DNA from: Acaudatibacter sp035532115
Lineage (GTDB): Bacteria; Pseudomonadota; Alphaproteobacteria; Caulobacterales; Caulobacteraceae
Reading direction: 5' to 3'
Length of the DNA stretch: 64,000 nucleotides
Assembly: GCA_035532115.1 (NCBI GenBank)
Contig: DATKRO010000089.1
Location: forward strand, 1 to 64,000
Part shown: positions 42,400 to 52,278 of the stretch, piece by piece
Numbering within the stretch: position 1 is the stretch's first letter
Layout: every line of letters begins with the position of its first letter
Notes under the pieces: model-generated
What the model was told of the DNA's origin: nothing
The model's database searches: none
The model's input: only the letters and a program-made list of their open reading frames with translations
Made by a program: the position numbers and the translations under genes

Positions 42400-43911
42400 T
42401 CAGCCCTGGCCGGGGGTCACCGCCAGCGGCACGAAGATGTTCTGGCCGTCGTGGTCGACGAGCAGCAGCACGTCCTTGCGACCCTCATGCTTGGCCTGCG
42501 CCACCGCCGCGGCGACGTCGGCAGGGCTGGTGATGGCGCGCGAACCGGCCCGCAGGATCACGTCGCCCGGCTGCAGCCCCTTCTCGGCGGCGTCGGAGCC
42601 GGGGCTGACGCCGGCGATGTTGACGCCGCCGTTGGGATTCGGCTGCAGCTGCAGGCCGAGCACGCGCCCAAGCTCGTCGCCAGGCGCGCCGGGCTGGCCC
42701 AGGCCGCCGCCGTTGGTGAGGCTGGCTTCCGTCGGACGGATGGCCGAGCGCACGTTGATCTGCCTCACCACGCCGCCGCGGCGCACCTTGAGGTGCACCA
42801 CCTCGCCGGCGTGGGCGAGCGCCACCTGACGGGTCAGATCCGAAGCCGAGGAGACGCCGTGCCCGTCGATGCTCTCGATCAGGTCGCCGGGTCGCAGGCC
42901 GGCCTGGCTGGACGGACCGCCCGGAGTCACGTTGGCGACGAGCGCGCCGTGCTTGGCCGGCACGCCCAGGCTGTCGGCGATCTCGGGCGTCACGTCCTGG
43001 ATGGTCGCGCCGATGAAGCCGCGGACCACCTTGCCGTGCTCGATCAGCTGGCGGGTCACCGAGGCGACGACGTTGGCGGGGATGTCGAAGCCGATGCCCA
43101 CCGAGCCCCCGGAGGGCGTGTAGATCGCCGTGTTGACGCCGACGACGCGGCCGTAGACGTCGAAGGTGGGACCGCCGGAGTTGCCGCGGTTGATCGGCGC
43201 GTCGATCTGCATGTAGTCGACGTAGCTGGAATTGCTGATGTTGCGCCGGCCCAGCGCCGAGACGATGCCCGCCGTCGCGGTGCCGCCGAGGCCGAACGGA
43301 TTGCCCACCGCGATCACCCAGTCGCCGACCCGCGGCTGGCCGCGGTTCTCGAAGTCGACGAAGGGATACCCGCCGCCATCGACCTTGATCACCGCGAGGT
43401 CCGTCGCCGGATCCTGGCCCACCACGTGCGCGCTCAAGGTGCGGCCGTCCTTGGTGTGGACCGTGATCTTCTCGGCGCCCTCGACGACGTGGTTGTTGGT
43501 GACGATGTAGCCGTCGGACGAGATGAAGAAGCCCGAGCCCGCCGCCCGCACTGGCTGGACCGGAGCGTTGTTCGGCGCCTGCGGCATGCCGAAGCTGAAC
43601 CCCTGTCCGGGCGCGCCCGGGAAGCCGAAGAAGAACGGCAGCTGGCCCTGCCCGCCTCGCTGCATGGCGACCTGGGCCTGGTCCGGCTTGCTCTCGACGT
43701 CCACCGAGACCACCGCGGGGGCGACCTTGGCGACGATGTCGGCGAACGACATCGGCACGCCGGGCAGACCCGGGGCGGCGACGCTCGCGCCCGGCGCGTT
43801 GACGCTTCCCGAGGATTGCACGCTCGCATGGGCGAGGTAGCCGCCTGTGCCCGCGAGCACCATGGCGAGCGCGCCGGCGGCGGCGCTGGCGATATAGCCG
43901 TTCTTCTTCAC
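42400..43911 (-). CDS. degP: DegP/HtrA-type periplasmic serine protease (Do family)
   Basis: A 503-residue periplasmic protease/chaperone anchored or exported through an N-terminal hydrophobic segment (IASAAAGALAMVLAGTGGYLA). The catalytic triad is intact: His141 (VTNNHVVEGA), Asp171 (PATDLAVIKV) and Ser245 (NRGNSGGPTF). Two PDZ domains follow (GFIGATIQDVTPEIADSLG...; a second from GRVLGLQLQPNPNGG). It degrades or refolds misfolded envelope proteins. GTG at 43911 is chosen as start because it directly precedes MKKNGYIA; in-frame GTG at 43920 and an ATG at 43983 are alternatives. A sigma70-like promoter is visible ~125 bp upstream. The preceding helicase frame overlaps its 3' end only because of the frameshift. 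Confidence 0.95.
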   Translation of the reverse strand: MKKNGYIASAAAGALAMVLAGTGGYLAHASVQSSGSVNAPGASVAAPGLPGVPMSFADIVAKVAPAVVSVDVESKPDQAQVAMQRGGQGQLPFFFGFPGAPGQGFSFGMPQAPNNAPVQPVRAAGSGFFISSDGYIVTNNHVVEGAEKITVHTKDGRTLSAHVVGQDPATDLAVIKVDGGGYPFVDFENRGQPRVGDWVIAVGNPFGLGGTATAGIVSALGRRNISNSSYVDYMQIDAPINRGNSGGPTFDVYGRVVGVNTAIYTPSGGSVGIGFDIPANVVASVTRQLIEHGKVVRGFIGATIQDVTPEIADSLGVPAKHGALVANVTPGGPSSQAGLRPGDLIESIDGHGVSSASDLTRQVALAHAGEVVHLKVRRGGVVRQINVRSAIRPTEASLTNGGGLGQPGAPGDELGRVLGLQLQPNPNGGVNIAGVSPGSDAAEKGLQPGDVILRAGSRAITSPADVAAAVAQAKHEGRKDVLLLVDHDGQNIFVPLAVTPGQG

Positions 43912-44035
43912 TGACGACACGTCCTTGCTTGTTCCTGTGCTGGGCGGCGCCTGGGAACCCAGCCATCCGAGCGCCGCCGGCAAAATGGCGAAGTCGCCGC
44001 CACGCCGCGTTCGGTTCGGCGCGGGGACACCCCAC

Positions 44036-44063
44036 TAGATAGGCGTCGGCTAAGCGATGTCAG
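44036..44063 (-). promoter_or_regulatory. Putative promoter of the DegP-type protease gene
   Basis: On the minus strand CTGACA (44058-44063) and TATCTA (44036-44041) are separated by 16 bp, close to a sigma70 consensus. It would start transcription about 115 bp upstream of the GTG. No sigma-E style GGAAC element was noticed. Read by eye only. Confidence 0.4.
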
Positions 44064-44145
44064 CTTAAAAGCGCGTAATAAGGCGCGGGCGAGGCGGTGG
44101 GCCGGGCCGCCGCGCCGGTGTAGGATCGCAGCAAGGTAAAGTCTC

Positions 44146-44547
44146 ATGACCATCCGCGGCATCGACCACGTCAACATCGGCACCCACCGCCTCGAGGAGA
44201 CACGCGCCTTCTTCCGCGACGTGCTCGGCCTCGCCGAGGGCTGGCGCCCGGATTTCGGCTTCGGCGGCGCCTGGCTCTATGCCGGCGACGGCGCGGTGGT
44301 GCACCTCGTCGAGCTGGCCGAGCCGAAACGCCCCTCCTCGGAGGCCGCGCTCGATCACTTCGCCTTTCGCATCGACGACTACGAGGGCGTGGCCGGCCGC
44401 CTCGACGCCGCCGGCGTGCCGTACCGCGCCATCGACATCGCCGACACGCCGATCCGCCAGATCTTCATCCGCGACCTCAACGGCGTCAACATCGAGCTGA
44501 ACTATCGGCCGGCCACGGCGCACGACGCCAACCCTGAAGGGGCTTGA
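44146..44547 (+). CDS. VOC (glyoxalase/bleomycin resistance) superfamily protein
   Basis: A 133-residue metal-dependent enzyme or binding protein. It shows the paired beta-alpha-beta-beta-beta modules: GIDHVNIGTHRLEETRAFFRDVLGLAEG, FGGAWLYAGDGAVVHLVE, and in the second half DHFAFRIDDYEGVAGRLDAAG, with IFIRDLNGVNIELNY at the end. Metal ligands His (IDHVNI), His (DHFAF) and Glu (NIELNY) are in the usual places. The function within the family is not clear. AAGGTAAAG precedes the ATG. It lies 42 bp before the CDF gene. Confidence 0.88.
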   Translation: MTIRGIDHVNIGTHRLEETRAFFRDVLGLAEGWRPDFGFGGAWLYAGDGAVVHLVELAEPKRPSSEAALDHFAFRIDDYEGVAGRLDAAGVPYRAIDIADTPIRQIFIRDLNGVNIELNYRPATAHDANPEGA

Positions 44548-44588
44548 TCCGCGGCCCGCGATGGCGGATCGACGGACCCGAGAGACCC

Positions 44589-45509
44589 ATGCCGCATCAC
44601 GATCACGACCACCGCCAGTCCCAGGCCGGCCACGCGCACGTTGATTTCGGCCGCGCCTTCGCCGTCGGCATCGCCCTCAACATCGCCTATGTCGCCGGCG
44701 AGGCGGTGTTCGGCGCCCTCGCCAACTCCCTGGCGCTGCTGGCCGACGCCGGGCACAATTTCGGCGACGTGCTCAGCCTGGGCCTCGCCTGGCTGGCGGC
44801 CTGGCTCTCGGGCAAGGCGCCCAGCGCGCGCTACACCTATGGCCTGCGCTCGTCCTCGATCCTGGCGGCGCTCGCCAACGCCGTGCTGCTGGCGCTGGTC
44901 ACCGGCGCCATCGCCTGGGAGGCGGTGCTGCGCTTCATGCATCCCCAGGCCGCGGCCGGCCCGACGATCATGGCCGTGGCCGCCGTCGGCATCGCCGTCA
45001 ACGGCGTCACCGCCCTGATGTTCGCCGCCGGACGCAAGCGCGACCTCAACGTCCGCAGCGCCTTCCAGCACATGGCCTCCGACGCCCTGGTGGCGCTGGG
45101 CGTGGTGGTGACCGGCGGCCTCATCGTCCTCACCGGCTGGGCGTGGCTCGACCCGGCGATCAGCCTCGTCATCAGTGCGGTGATCGTCTTCGGAACCTGG
45201 TCGCTGCTGCGCGAGGCGCTCGACCTGGCGCTGGCCGCGGTGCCGCCCGGCGTCGACCGGGCCGGGGTCGCCGGCTACCTCGAGGGCCTGCCGGGCGTGA
45301 CCGAGGTGCACGACCTGCACATCTGGGGCATGTCGACCACCGAGACGGCGCTCACCGCCCATCTGGTGCGCCCCGGCCTGCCCGTCGACGACATCCTGCT
45401 CTGCGAAGCCTGCGGCGAGCTGCGCCAGCGCTTTTCCATCCACCACGCCACCCTGCAGGTGGAGAGCGGCGCCGCGCCTTGCGAGCTTGCCGACCACGCG
45501 GCGGCGTAG
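44589..45509 (+). CDS. Cation diffusion facilitator (zinc/cobalt efflux)
   Basis: A 306-residue inner-membrane CDF protein exporting divalent metal in exchange for protons. A His-rich N-terminus (MPHHDHDHRQSQAGHAH) is followed by six hydrophobic segments with the metal-site motifs LLADAGHNFGDVLSLG (H-x3-D) and FQHMASDALVALGV (H-x3-D), and a C-terminal cytoplasmic domain (VTEVHDLHIWGMST). This is the CzcD/ZitB pattern. ATG at 44589 is chosen because the His-rich segment starts there. It converges on the second ClC gene with a 5-bp gap. Confidence 0.93.
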   Translation: MPHHDHDHRQSQAGHAHVDFGRAFAVGIALNIAYVAGEAVFGALANSLALLADAGHNFGDVLSLGLAWLAAWLSGKAPSARYTYGLRSSSILAALANAVLLALVTGAIAWEAVLRFMHPQAAAGPTIMAVAAVGIAVNGVTALMFAAGRKRDLNVRSAFQHMASDALVALGVVVTGGLIVLTGWAWLDPAISLVISAVIVFGTWSLLREALDLALAAVPPGVDRAGVAGYLEGLPGVTEVHDLHIWGMSTTETALTAHLVRPGLPVDDILLCEACGELRQRFSIHHATLQVESGAAPCELADHAAA

Positions 45510-45514
45510 GGCCG

Positions 45515-47311
45515 CTACTCGCCCCCGACCAGGTCACGGCGGTTCTTTTCCAGCTCCTCGGCGTAGCGGCGCGTGGCGTAGGCTTCCGAGACGATCCCCA
45601 GCACCCGGCGCGAGGCGTCGAGCACCGCCAGCTCGTCGGTCTCGGTGCGGTCGAAGACGCCCATGGTCTCCTTGATGCTCATGTCGGGCCGCAGCCACTC
45701 GCCCTGATTGATGATGAGGTCGCGCAGCGGCTTGTGCCCGTCCTCCTCGGCGTAGGCGCGCGAGACCTGGACGATGCCGGCGTAGTGGCTGGCGCCGTCG
45801 AGGACGACGACGCGCCGCGTCGAGCCCAGCGGATAGCGGCGGCGGAACTCGGTCAGATCGACGTCGGCCGGCGCCGTCGGCGCGTCGGCGCGCATCATCC
45901 TGCCGGCGGTGAGGGTGCGCAGCCAGCCGACGTCGTGGGCGCTGCGGATGGTCTCGCCGCGCAGGTGCAGCCGCCAGGTCGAGAACGAATAGCCGAAGAT
46001 CTCGCGCACCAGCACGCCGGCCACCAGCGAGGCCGTCAGGGTGGCGGCGGTGAGGCTGTAGTCGCCGGTGGTCTGCAGCACCAGGAACGACATGGTGAGC
46101 GGCCCGCCGACGATGGCGACGGCCATGGCGCCCATGCCCACCAGCGAAGCGGCCAGCGGGTCGAGGCCGAGCGCCGCGCCGCCGAAGTGCGCCAGCGCCT
46201 CGGCGTAGAGCCGGCCCACCAGCGAACCCAGGTAGAGCGAAGCGAAGAAGAGACCGCCCCGGAAGCCGAAGCCCAGCGAGATCACCGAGGCCAGCGCCTT
46301 GGTCAGCACCAGGAAGAGCAGCGTCGAGATGGTGAGCGCCAGCGACAGGTCGAGGTGCATGGCGCCATGCCCCGCCGACAGCGTCTGCGGGGCGAAGCCG
46401 GCGAGGATGGCGAGCAGCACGCCGCCGGCGGCCTGGCGCGCCAGCTTCGGGATCGGCATGCGCGCGGTCAGCGCCTCGGTCCAGCCCACCAGCCGCATCA
46501 CCGCGATGCCGAAGAAGGCGCAGACGACGCCGAGGCCGGCGAACAGCAGGTAGTGCGACAGCACGAAATCGTTGGCCGTGGTGACCGGGATCACCATCGG
46601 CTCGAAATTGAGCAGCCGGGTCATCGCCCAGCCGGCGAGCGCGGCGAAGATCACCGGCGCGACGTTGGCGACGGTGTAGGAGCCGATGACGATCTCGAAG
46701 GCGTAGAAGGCCCCGCAGAAGGGCGCCCCGAACGCCGCCCCGATGGCGGCGCCCGCGCCGGCGCCGACGAAGGTGCGCAGGTCGTTGCGGCGCAGGTTGA
46801 ACGCGCGTCCCACCATCGACGCCAGCGCCCCGCCGGCCTGGGCGTAGCCGGCCTCCAGGCCCACCGAGGCGCCGAAGCCGTTGGAGAGGATGGTCTGGAA
46901 GGTGACGAACAGGCTCTCGCGCAGCGACATGCGCCCGCCGTGCAGCGCATTGGCCTCGACCGGGTCCACCGGCGCCCCCGGGCGGCGGCGGGTCCAGAGC
47001 CAGGTGACCAGCGCCAGAAGCGCCCCGCCGATCGGCAGCGCGACGAGACGCTCGGGCGGCACGCGCGCCAGGGCGCTGAGACGCTCGCCGAAATCGAGGC
47101 CGTAGAGCAGCCTCTGCGAAGCATGCGCAGCCATGCCGATGCCGATCGTGGCCAGGCCCGCCGCCGTGCCGATGGCGGTGGCGATCACCACCAGCCAAAG
47201 TTCGCTCGCCCGGATCTCGGCGCGCAGGAACGCCAGCGTCTCGAGCGCCAGCCTGGGCAGGCGCGCCCGGGGCTTGGCGGCGCTTACTGTCTCTAGGCCC
47301 TTGCTGGTCAT
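45515..47311 (-). CDS. ClC-family chloride channel with two CBS domains
   Basis: A 598-residue membrane protein. Compared with classic ClC motifs, the first loop reads GFGASVGLEAGYAQAGG, the pore helix region APFCGAFYAFEIVIGSY, and the later loop GFGFRGGLFFASLYLGSLVG, where the usual GxFxP is changed to GLFFA. The C-terminal ~140 residues carry a CBS pair (RRVVVLDGASHYAGIVQVSRAY; DELAVLDASRRVLGIVSEAYA). About ten membrane helices lie between. It differs strongly from the ClC at 2.8 kb, so the two are not a recent duplication. It is divergent from purU with 54 bp between. Confidence 0.93.
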   Translation of the reverse strand: MTSKGLETVSAAKPRARLPRLALETLAFLRAEIRASELWLVVIATAIGTAAGLATIGIGMAAHASQRLLYGLDFGERLSALARVPPERLVALPIGGALLALVTWLWTRRRPGAPVDPVEANALHGGRMSLRESLFVTFQTILSNGFGASVGLEAGYAQAGGALASMVGRAFNLRRNDLRTFVGAGAGAAIGAAFGAPFCGAFYAFEIVIGSYTVANVAPVIFAALAGWAMTRLLNFEPMVIPVTTANDFVLSHYLLFAGLGVVCAFFGIAVMRLVGWTEALTARMPIPKLARQAAGGVLLAILAGFAPQTLSAGHGAMHLDLSLALTISTLLFLVLTKALASVISLGFGFRGGLFFASLYLGSLVGRLYAEALAHFGGAALGLDPLAASLVGMGAMAVAIVGGPLTMSFLVLQTTGDYSLTAATLTASLVAGVLVREIFGYSFSTWRLHLRGETIRSAHDVGWLRTLTAGRMMRADAPTAPADVDLTEFRRRYPLGSTRRVVVLDGASHYAGIVQVSRAYAEEDGHKPLRDLIINQGEWLRPDMSIKETMGVFDRTETDELAVLDASRRVLGIVSEAYATRRYAEELEKNRRDLVGGE

Positions 47312-47365
47312 CGCTGGCGCTGCCCCTTGCCACGCCCAGGCGCGTCGCGTCTAGATAAACGCCCG

Positions 47366-48235
47366 ATGAGCGCGGCCGAGCCAGCCTCCTTCGTACTCAA
47401 CCTCAGTTGTCCCGACCGCATGGGCGTGGTGGCGGCGGTGTCGGGCTTTCTCGCCGCCAGCGACGCCAACATCACCGAGATCAGCCAGTTCAACGATCCG
47501 GTCCAGGGCGCGTTCTTCATGCGCGCGGCGTTCTCGCCGGCCGGTCCGGCGTTCCCGCCGATCGCCCGCATGGAGGCCGGCTTCGCCGAGATCGCGCGGG
47601 GCTTCGACATGCGCTGGAAGCTCACCGACGCGGCGCGCAAGGCGCGCCTGCTGATCGCGGTCTCGCGCTTCGGTCATTGCCTGTTCGACCTGCTGCACCG
47701 CTGGCGCGCCGGCCTGCTGGCGGTGGAGATCGCCGGCGTCGTCAGCAATCACGACGACATGCGCTCCTTCGTGGAATGGAACGGCCTCGCCTATTTCCAC
47801 CTGCCGGTGACGCGCGAGACCCGGCCCGCGCAGGAGGCGCGCATCCTCGAACTCGTCGAGGCGAACGGCGTCGATCTGGTGGTGCTCGCCCGCTACATGC
47901 AGGTGCTCTCGCCCGAACTGTGCGAGCGCCTCGCCGGACGCTGCATCAACATCCATCACGCCTTCCTTCCCGGGTTCAAGGGCGCGAGGCCCTATCACCA
48001 GGCCCACGCCCGCGGCGTGAAGATCATCGGCGCCACCGCCCACTACGTCACCAGCGATCTCGACGAAGGTCCGATCATCGAGCAGGCGGTCGAACGGGTG
48101 GATCACAGCCGCTCGCCGGCCGCCCTCGTCGAGATCGGGCGCGACATCGAATGCGCTGTGCTCTCGCGCGCCGTGCGCTGGCACGTGGAGAACCGCATCA
48201 TGATGAGCGGCAAGAGGACGGTGGTGTTTCCTTGA
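47366..48235 (+). CDS. purU: Formyltetrahydrofolate deformylase
   Basis: Hydrolyses 10-formyltetrahydrofolate to formate and tetrahydrofolate, balancing one-carbon pools. The 289-residue product has an N-terminal ACT domain (FVLNLSCPDRMGVVAAVSGFLAASDANITEISQF) and a formyl-transferase domain with LLIAVSRFGHCLFDLLHRW, the catalytic residues in INIHHAFLPGFKGARPY and TAHYVTSDLDEGPII. ATG at 47366 fits the family N-terminus. The nearby frmA gene produces formyl-level C1 units from formaldehyde; the pair suggests active C1 handling. Confidence 0.95.
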   Translation: MSAAEPASFVLNLSCPDRMGVVAAVSGFLAASDANITEISQFNDPVQGAFFMRAAFSPAGPAFPPIARMEAGFAEIARGFDMRWKLTDAARKARLLIAVSRFGHCLFDLLHRWRAGLLAVEIAGVVSNHDDMRSFVEWNGLAYFHLPVTRETRPAQEARILELVEANGVDLVVLARYMQVLSPELCERLAGRCINIHHAFLPGFKGARPYHQAHARGVKIIGATAHYVTSDLDEGPIIEQAVERVDHSRSPAALVEIGRDIECAVLSRAVRWHVENRIMMSGKRTVVFP

Positions 48236-48260
48236 GGGCGCCCGAAGGCGGCGCTGCCGC

Positions 48261-48524
48261 CTATCGACCGCCGTCGTCCTCGAGCGCCTCCCAGGCCGAG
48301 GCGGCGCCGGCCACCTCGACCACGTCCTCGACCGTCACCGGCGCGGCGCCGCCGGGGCCGTGCATGTCGGCCGGCAGCTCGCCGCCCCTGCGCCTGGCGA
48401 AATGGGCGCGCTCCTTGCCGTCGTGGCAGTCGCCGAGTTCGGTCTCGTCGATGATCCGCTGGCCGCGATCGACGCGGCCGGGGTCCGTATCGGCGGCGCC
48501 TGGCGGCGGGTTGGGGACTGTCAT
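48261..48524 (-). CDS. Small hypothetical protein downstream of frmA
   Basis: An 87-residue ORF on the same strand as, and 60 bp downstream of, the alcohol dehydrogenase gene. AGGAG lies 11 nt before the ATG. The sequence has ELGDCHDGKERAHFARRRGGELPADMHGPGG and VTVEDVVEVAGAASAWEALEDDGG; no family is recognised. The acidic C-terminus and ribosome binding site favour a real gene, but it could be spurious. Confidence 0.45.
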   Translation of the reverse strand: MTVPNPPPGAADTDPGRVDRGQRIIDETELGDCHDGKERAHFARRRGGELPADMHGPGGAAPVTVEDVVEVAGAASAWEALEDDGGR

Positions 48525-48584
48525 CGCGCTCGATGCTCCTCGAAGCGCCCCGTTTCACAACGGTCGGGCGTGCGGATCGTTCGT

Positions 48585-49697
<1,113 letters not shown>

Positions 49698-49837
49698 GGT
49701 CTATCTGCTCTCCTCCCGCGCCTCGCCGCTTCCCTAGCTGTCCCGGTCGGCGCGCGAAACCGGCAAAGCGCGGGTGGCAGGGCGGCGCCGGCGGCCCTAT
49801 AGCTATCTGTCGAGCGCGAGCCGCGCTGGCGAGCACC

Positions 49838-51577
49838 ATGTCGGATGTCTTCATCTCCTATGCGCGCTCGACGGCGGCCAAGGCCGAGCAGGTCGCCGTG
49901 GCGTTGCGGGCGCTGGGCTATGGCGTCTGGCGCGACGACGAGATTCCGGCCCATCGCGCCTATGCGGACGTGATCGCCGAGCGCCTCGGCGCCGCCAAGG
50001 CGGTGGTGGTGATCTGGTCCGCCGACGCGGCGCGTTCGCAGTGGGTGCGCTCCGAGGCCGAACGGGCGCGCGAAGAGCGCAAGCTGGTGCAGCTCAGCAT
50101 CGACGGCGCCCAGCTACCGATGCCGTTCGACCAGATCCAGTGCGCCGATCTGGCCGACTGGTCGGGCGCGGCCGAGACGTCCGGATGGAAGAAGGTGGCG
50201 GCCAGCGTGGCGCAACTGGTGAACGCGGCCCGGGCCAGCATTCCGCCTGGCGGCGAGGCCAAGGCCCTCCGCAGGCTCTCGGTCTGCGTACTGCCCTTCG
50301 CCAACATGAGCGACGATCCCCAGCAGGAGTACTTCAGCGATGGGATCAGCGAGGATATCATCACCGATCTCTCCAAGGTTTCGACGCTTTCGGTGGTGGC
50401 GCGCAACACCGCCTTCACCTTCAAGGGCAAGAGCATCGACGTGTCCCAGGTGGCGCGCCAGCTCGGCGTCAGCCATCTCCTGGAAGGCAGCGTGCGCAAG
50501 GCCGGCGGCCGCGTCAGGATCACCGCCCAGCTCATCGACGGCGCCGCCGGCGACCACGTCTGGGCCGAGCGCTACGATCGCGATCTGACCGACATCTTCG
50601 CCCTCCAGGACGAGATCTCGCGGGCGATCGTGGCGGCGCTCAAGCTCAAGCTGCTGCCCGAGGAGAAACAGGCGATCGGGCGACGCGGCACCACCAACCT
50701 CGAAGCCTACAACCTGTTCCTGATGGCCCGCCAGCAGCTCCTCGCCGGCAACACAGGCGACACCCGCAGGGAGGAGGCGATGATCCGCTTGTGCGGGCGG
50801 GCGGTGGAGATCGATCCCGACTATGGGCACGCCTGGGCGCTGCTGGCCTATGCGCAGTCGCTGCTGCGCTTCGACCGCGGCCGATCCGGGGACGATGGCC
50901 TGGCGGCCGCCGAGCGCGCGCTCTCGATCGACCCGACCCTGGCGGAGCCGCACGCGGTCAAAGCGAGGTATCTGGCCAATCATGGCCGCCGCGACGAGGC
51001 CTTCGCCGAAGCCGAACTCGCCCTTCGTCTAGATCCCGACTCGGACGTGGCGAACGCGTGCGCGGGGCTGCTCTATTACGACGCCCGGCGGTTCGAAGAC
51101 GCGGCGCGCCATTTCGAAAAAGCCGCGGCGCTGACAGAGTCGGACTTTGCTCCCACCGGCATGCTGATCGCCGTCCACATGGCGACCGGGGACGCCGAAG
51201 CCGCCCGTCGCGCCGCGGCCAGAACCCTGGCGCGCGTCGAGAAGCTGCTGGCGCGAGATCCCAACAATGGCCACGCCATGGCCTTCGGCGCGAACGCGCT
51301 GGCAGTCCTGGGCGAGGCCGAACGGGCCAAGGAATGGATTGGCAGGGCCCTGCTGGTCGATCCCCACAACATGCTGATGCGCTACAACTTCGCCTGCTCG
51401 CTCAGCGCCACGTTCAAGGACGCCGACGCGGCGATCGACATGCTGCGCCCGGTGTTCGCCGACATATCCATCGCCATGTTGAACGCCGCCAAGACCGATC
51501 CCGACCTCGACCTCATTCGCGACGATCCGCGCCTGGCGGCGATGATGGCGGCCGCCGAGGGGCGGCTGGCGCCCTAG
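49838..51577 (+). CDS. TIR domain - FlgO/TolB-N-like domain - TPR protein
   Basis: A 579-residue cytoplasmic protein in three parts. Residues 1-~130 are a TIR domain (DVFISYARSTAAKAEQVAVAL, GYGVWRDDEIP, VVVIWSADAARSQWVRSEAERA); Glu73 in WVRSE matches the catalytic Glu of TIR NADases. Residues ~145-250 match the FlgO/TolB-N-like region seen in CadC/adenylate-cyclase style proteins (VLPFANMSDDPQQEYFSDGISEDIITDLSK; LLEGSVRKAGGRVRITAQLIDG). The rest is a TPR array (~280-560). Such proteins occur in Caulobacterales as signalling or possibly defence proteins. It stands alone, divergent from frmA. Confidence 0.86.
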   Translation: MSDVFISYARSTAAKAEQVAVALRALGYGVWRDDEIPAHRAYADVIAERLGAAKAVVVIWSADAARSQWVRSEAERAREERKLVQLSIDGAQLPMPFDQIQCADLADWSGAAETSGWKKVAASVAQLVNAARASIPPGGEAKALRRLSVCVLPFANMSDDPQQEYFSDGISEDIITDLSKVSTLSVVARNTAFTFKGKSIDVSQVARQLGVSHLLEGSVRKAGGRVRITAQLIDGAAGDHVWAERYDRDLTDIFALQDEISRAIVAALKLKLLPEEKQAIGRRGTTNLEAYNLFLMARQQLLAGNTGDTRREEAMIRLCGRAVEIDPDYGHAWALLAYAQSLLRFDRGRSGDDGLAAAERALSIDPTLAEPHAVKARYLANHGRRDEAFAEAELALRLDPDSDVANACAGLLYYDARRFEDAARHFEKAAALTESDFAPTGMLIAVHMATGDAEAARRAAARTLARVEKLLARDPNNGHAMAFGANALAVLGEAERAKEWIGRALLVDPHNMLMRYNFACSLSATFKDADAAIDMLRPVFADISIAMLNAAKTDPDLDLIRDDPRLAAMMAAAEGRLAP

Positions 51578-51621
51578 CCGCCCGACGCGCTCAGGTCGAA
51601 GCGCTCTGGCGGGCGGCTCGC

Positions 51622-52203
51622 TCAGGACGCCGGCGCCCGCCGTTCCTTGCGCGCGGCCATGAACACCTCGCGCGCCGCGTCGGCGTTGAGGACCGCGATG
51701 GCGAGGCCGACCACGAGGTCAGGCCACGCGTTGCGGATCGCGAACGCCGTCACCGCGCCGGCGCCGATGATCGCGAGGTTCGCCAGCACGTCGTTGCGCG
51801 CCGAGAGGAAGGCGGCGCGGGAAAGGCTGCCATGCTGGCGGCGATGGCGGGCGAGCAGCAGGGCGCAGGAGAAGTTGACCGCCAGGGCGCCCAGCGCGGT
51901 CAGCGCCAGGGGCGCCGGCGCGGGCGCGACTGGCTTCGCGAGCTTATGCCAGGCCGTCCACAGCGTCGCCGCGGCGGGCGTAAGCAGGGCGGCGGCGAGC
52001 ACGGTCCCGACTGCGCCGCGCCGGCGCGCGCTCCAGCCCAGCGCCACCACGATCAGGAGGTTGACGGAGGCATCCTCCAGGAAATCGATGGAATCGGCGA
52101 ACAGGGCAACGCTGCCGATGCCGATCGCCACGGCGAACTCGACGCCGAAATAGGTGAGGTTGGCCAGGGCGACGACGAGCGCGGTGCGGCGAAATCCGGG
52201 CAT
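51622..52203 (-). CDS. Short CDF-like cation transporter
   Basis: A 193-residue inner-membrane protein with six hydrophobic segments and the CDF metal-site motifs FADSIDFLEDASVNLLIV (D-x3-D/ED) and FLSARNDVLANLAIIGAG (x-R-N-D). It lacks the C-terminal cytoplasmic domain and the N-terminal His tail of the CDF at 44.6 kb, so it is a minimal, DMT-like member. In the first motif the usual His is Asp and in the second His is Asn, which may change the metal preference. It ends 45 bp from the TIR gene, convergent. Confidence 0.84.
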   Translation of the reverse strand: MPGFRRTALVVALANLTYFGVEFAVAIGIGSVALFADSIDFLEDASVNLLIVVALGWSARRRGAVGTVLAAALLTPAAATLWTAWHKLAKPVAPAPAPLALTALGALAVNFSCALLLARHRRQHGSLSRAAFLSARNDVLANLAIIGAGAVTAFAIRNAWPDLVVGLAIAVLNADAAREVFMAARKERRAPAS

Positions 52204-52278
52204 CAGGCCCCTTCCGCGATCGGCGCACGAAAGTCGAGCCCCCGTGACCGGCCGCCGCCTTTGGGCTAAAGCCGCGCC

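Noticed and set aside
42268..42829. C-terminal extension of the SNF2 helicase as literally read
   Set aside because: It is Arg/Ser/Pro-rich, lies opposite the DegP-type gene and begins at the 8-bp duplication; it is a frameshift product.
49774..52269. 831-residue plus-strand frame across the TIR-TPR gene
   Set aside because: Arg-rich shadow of the TIR-TPR gene with no family motifs.
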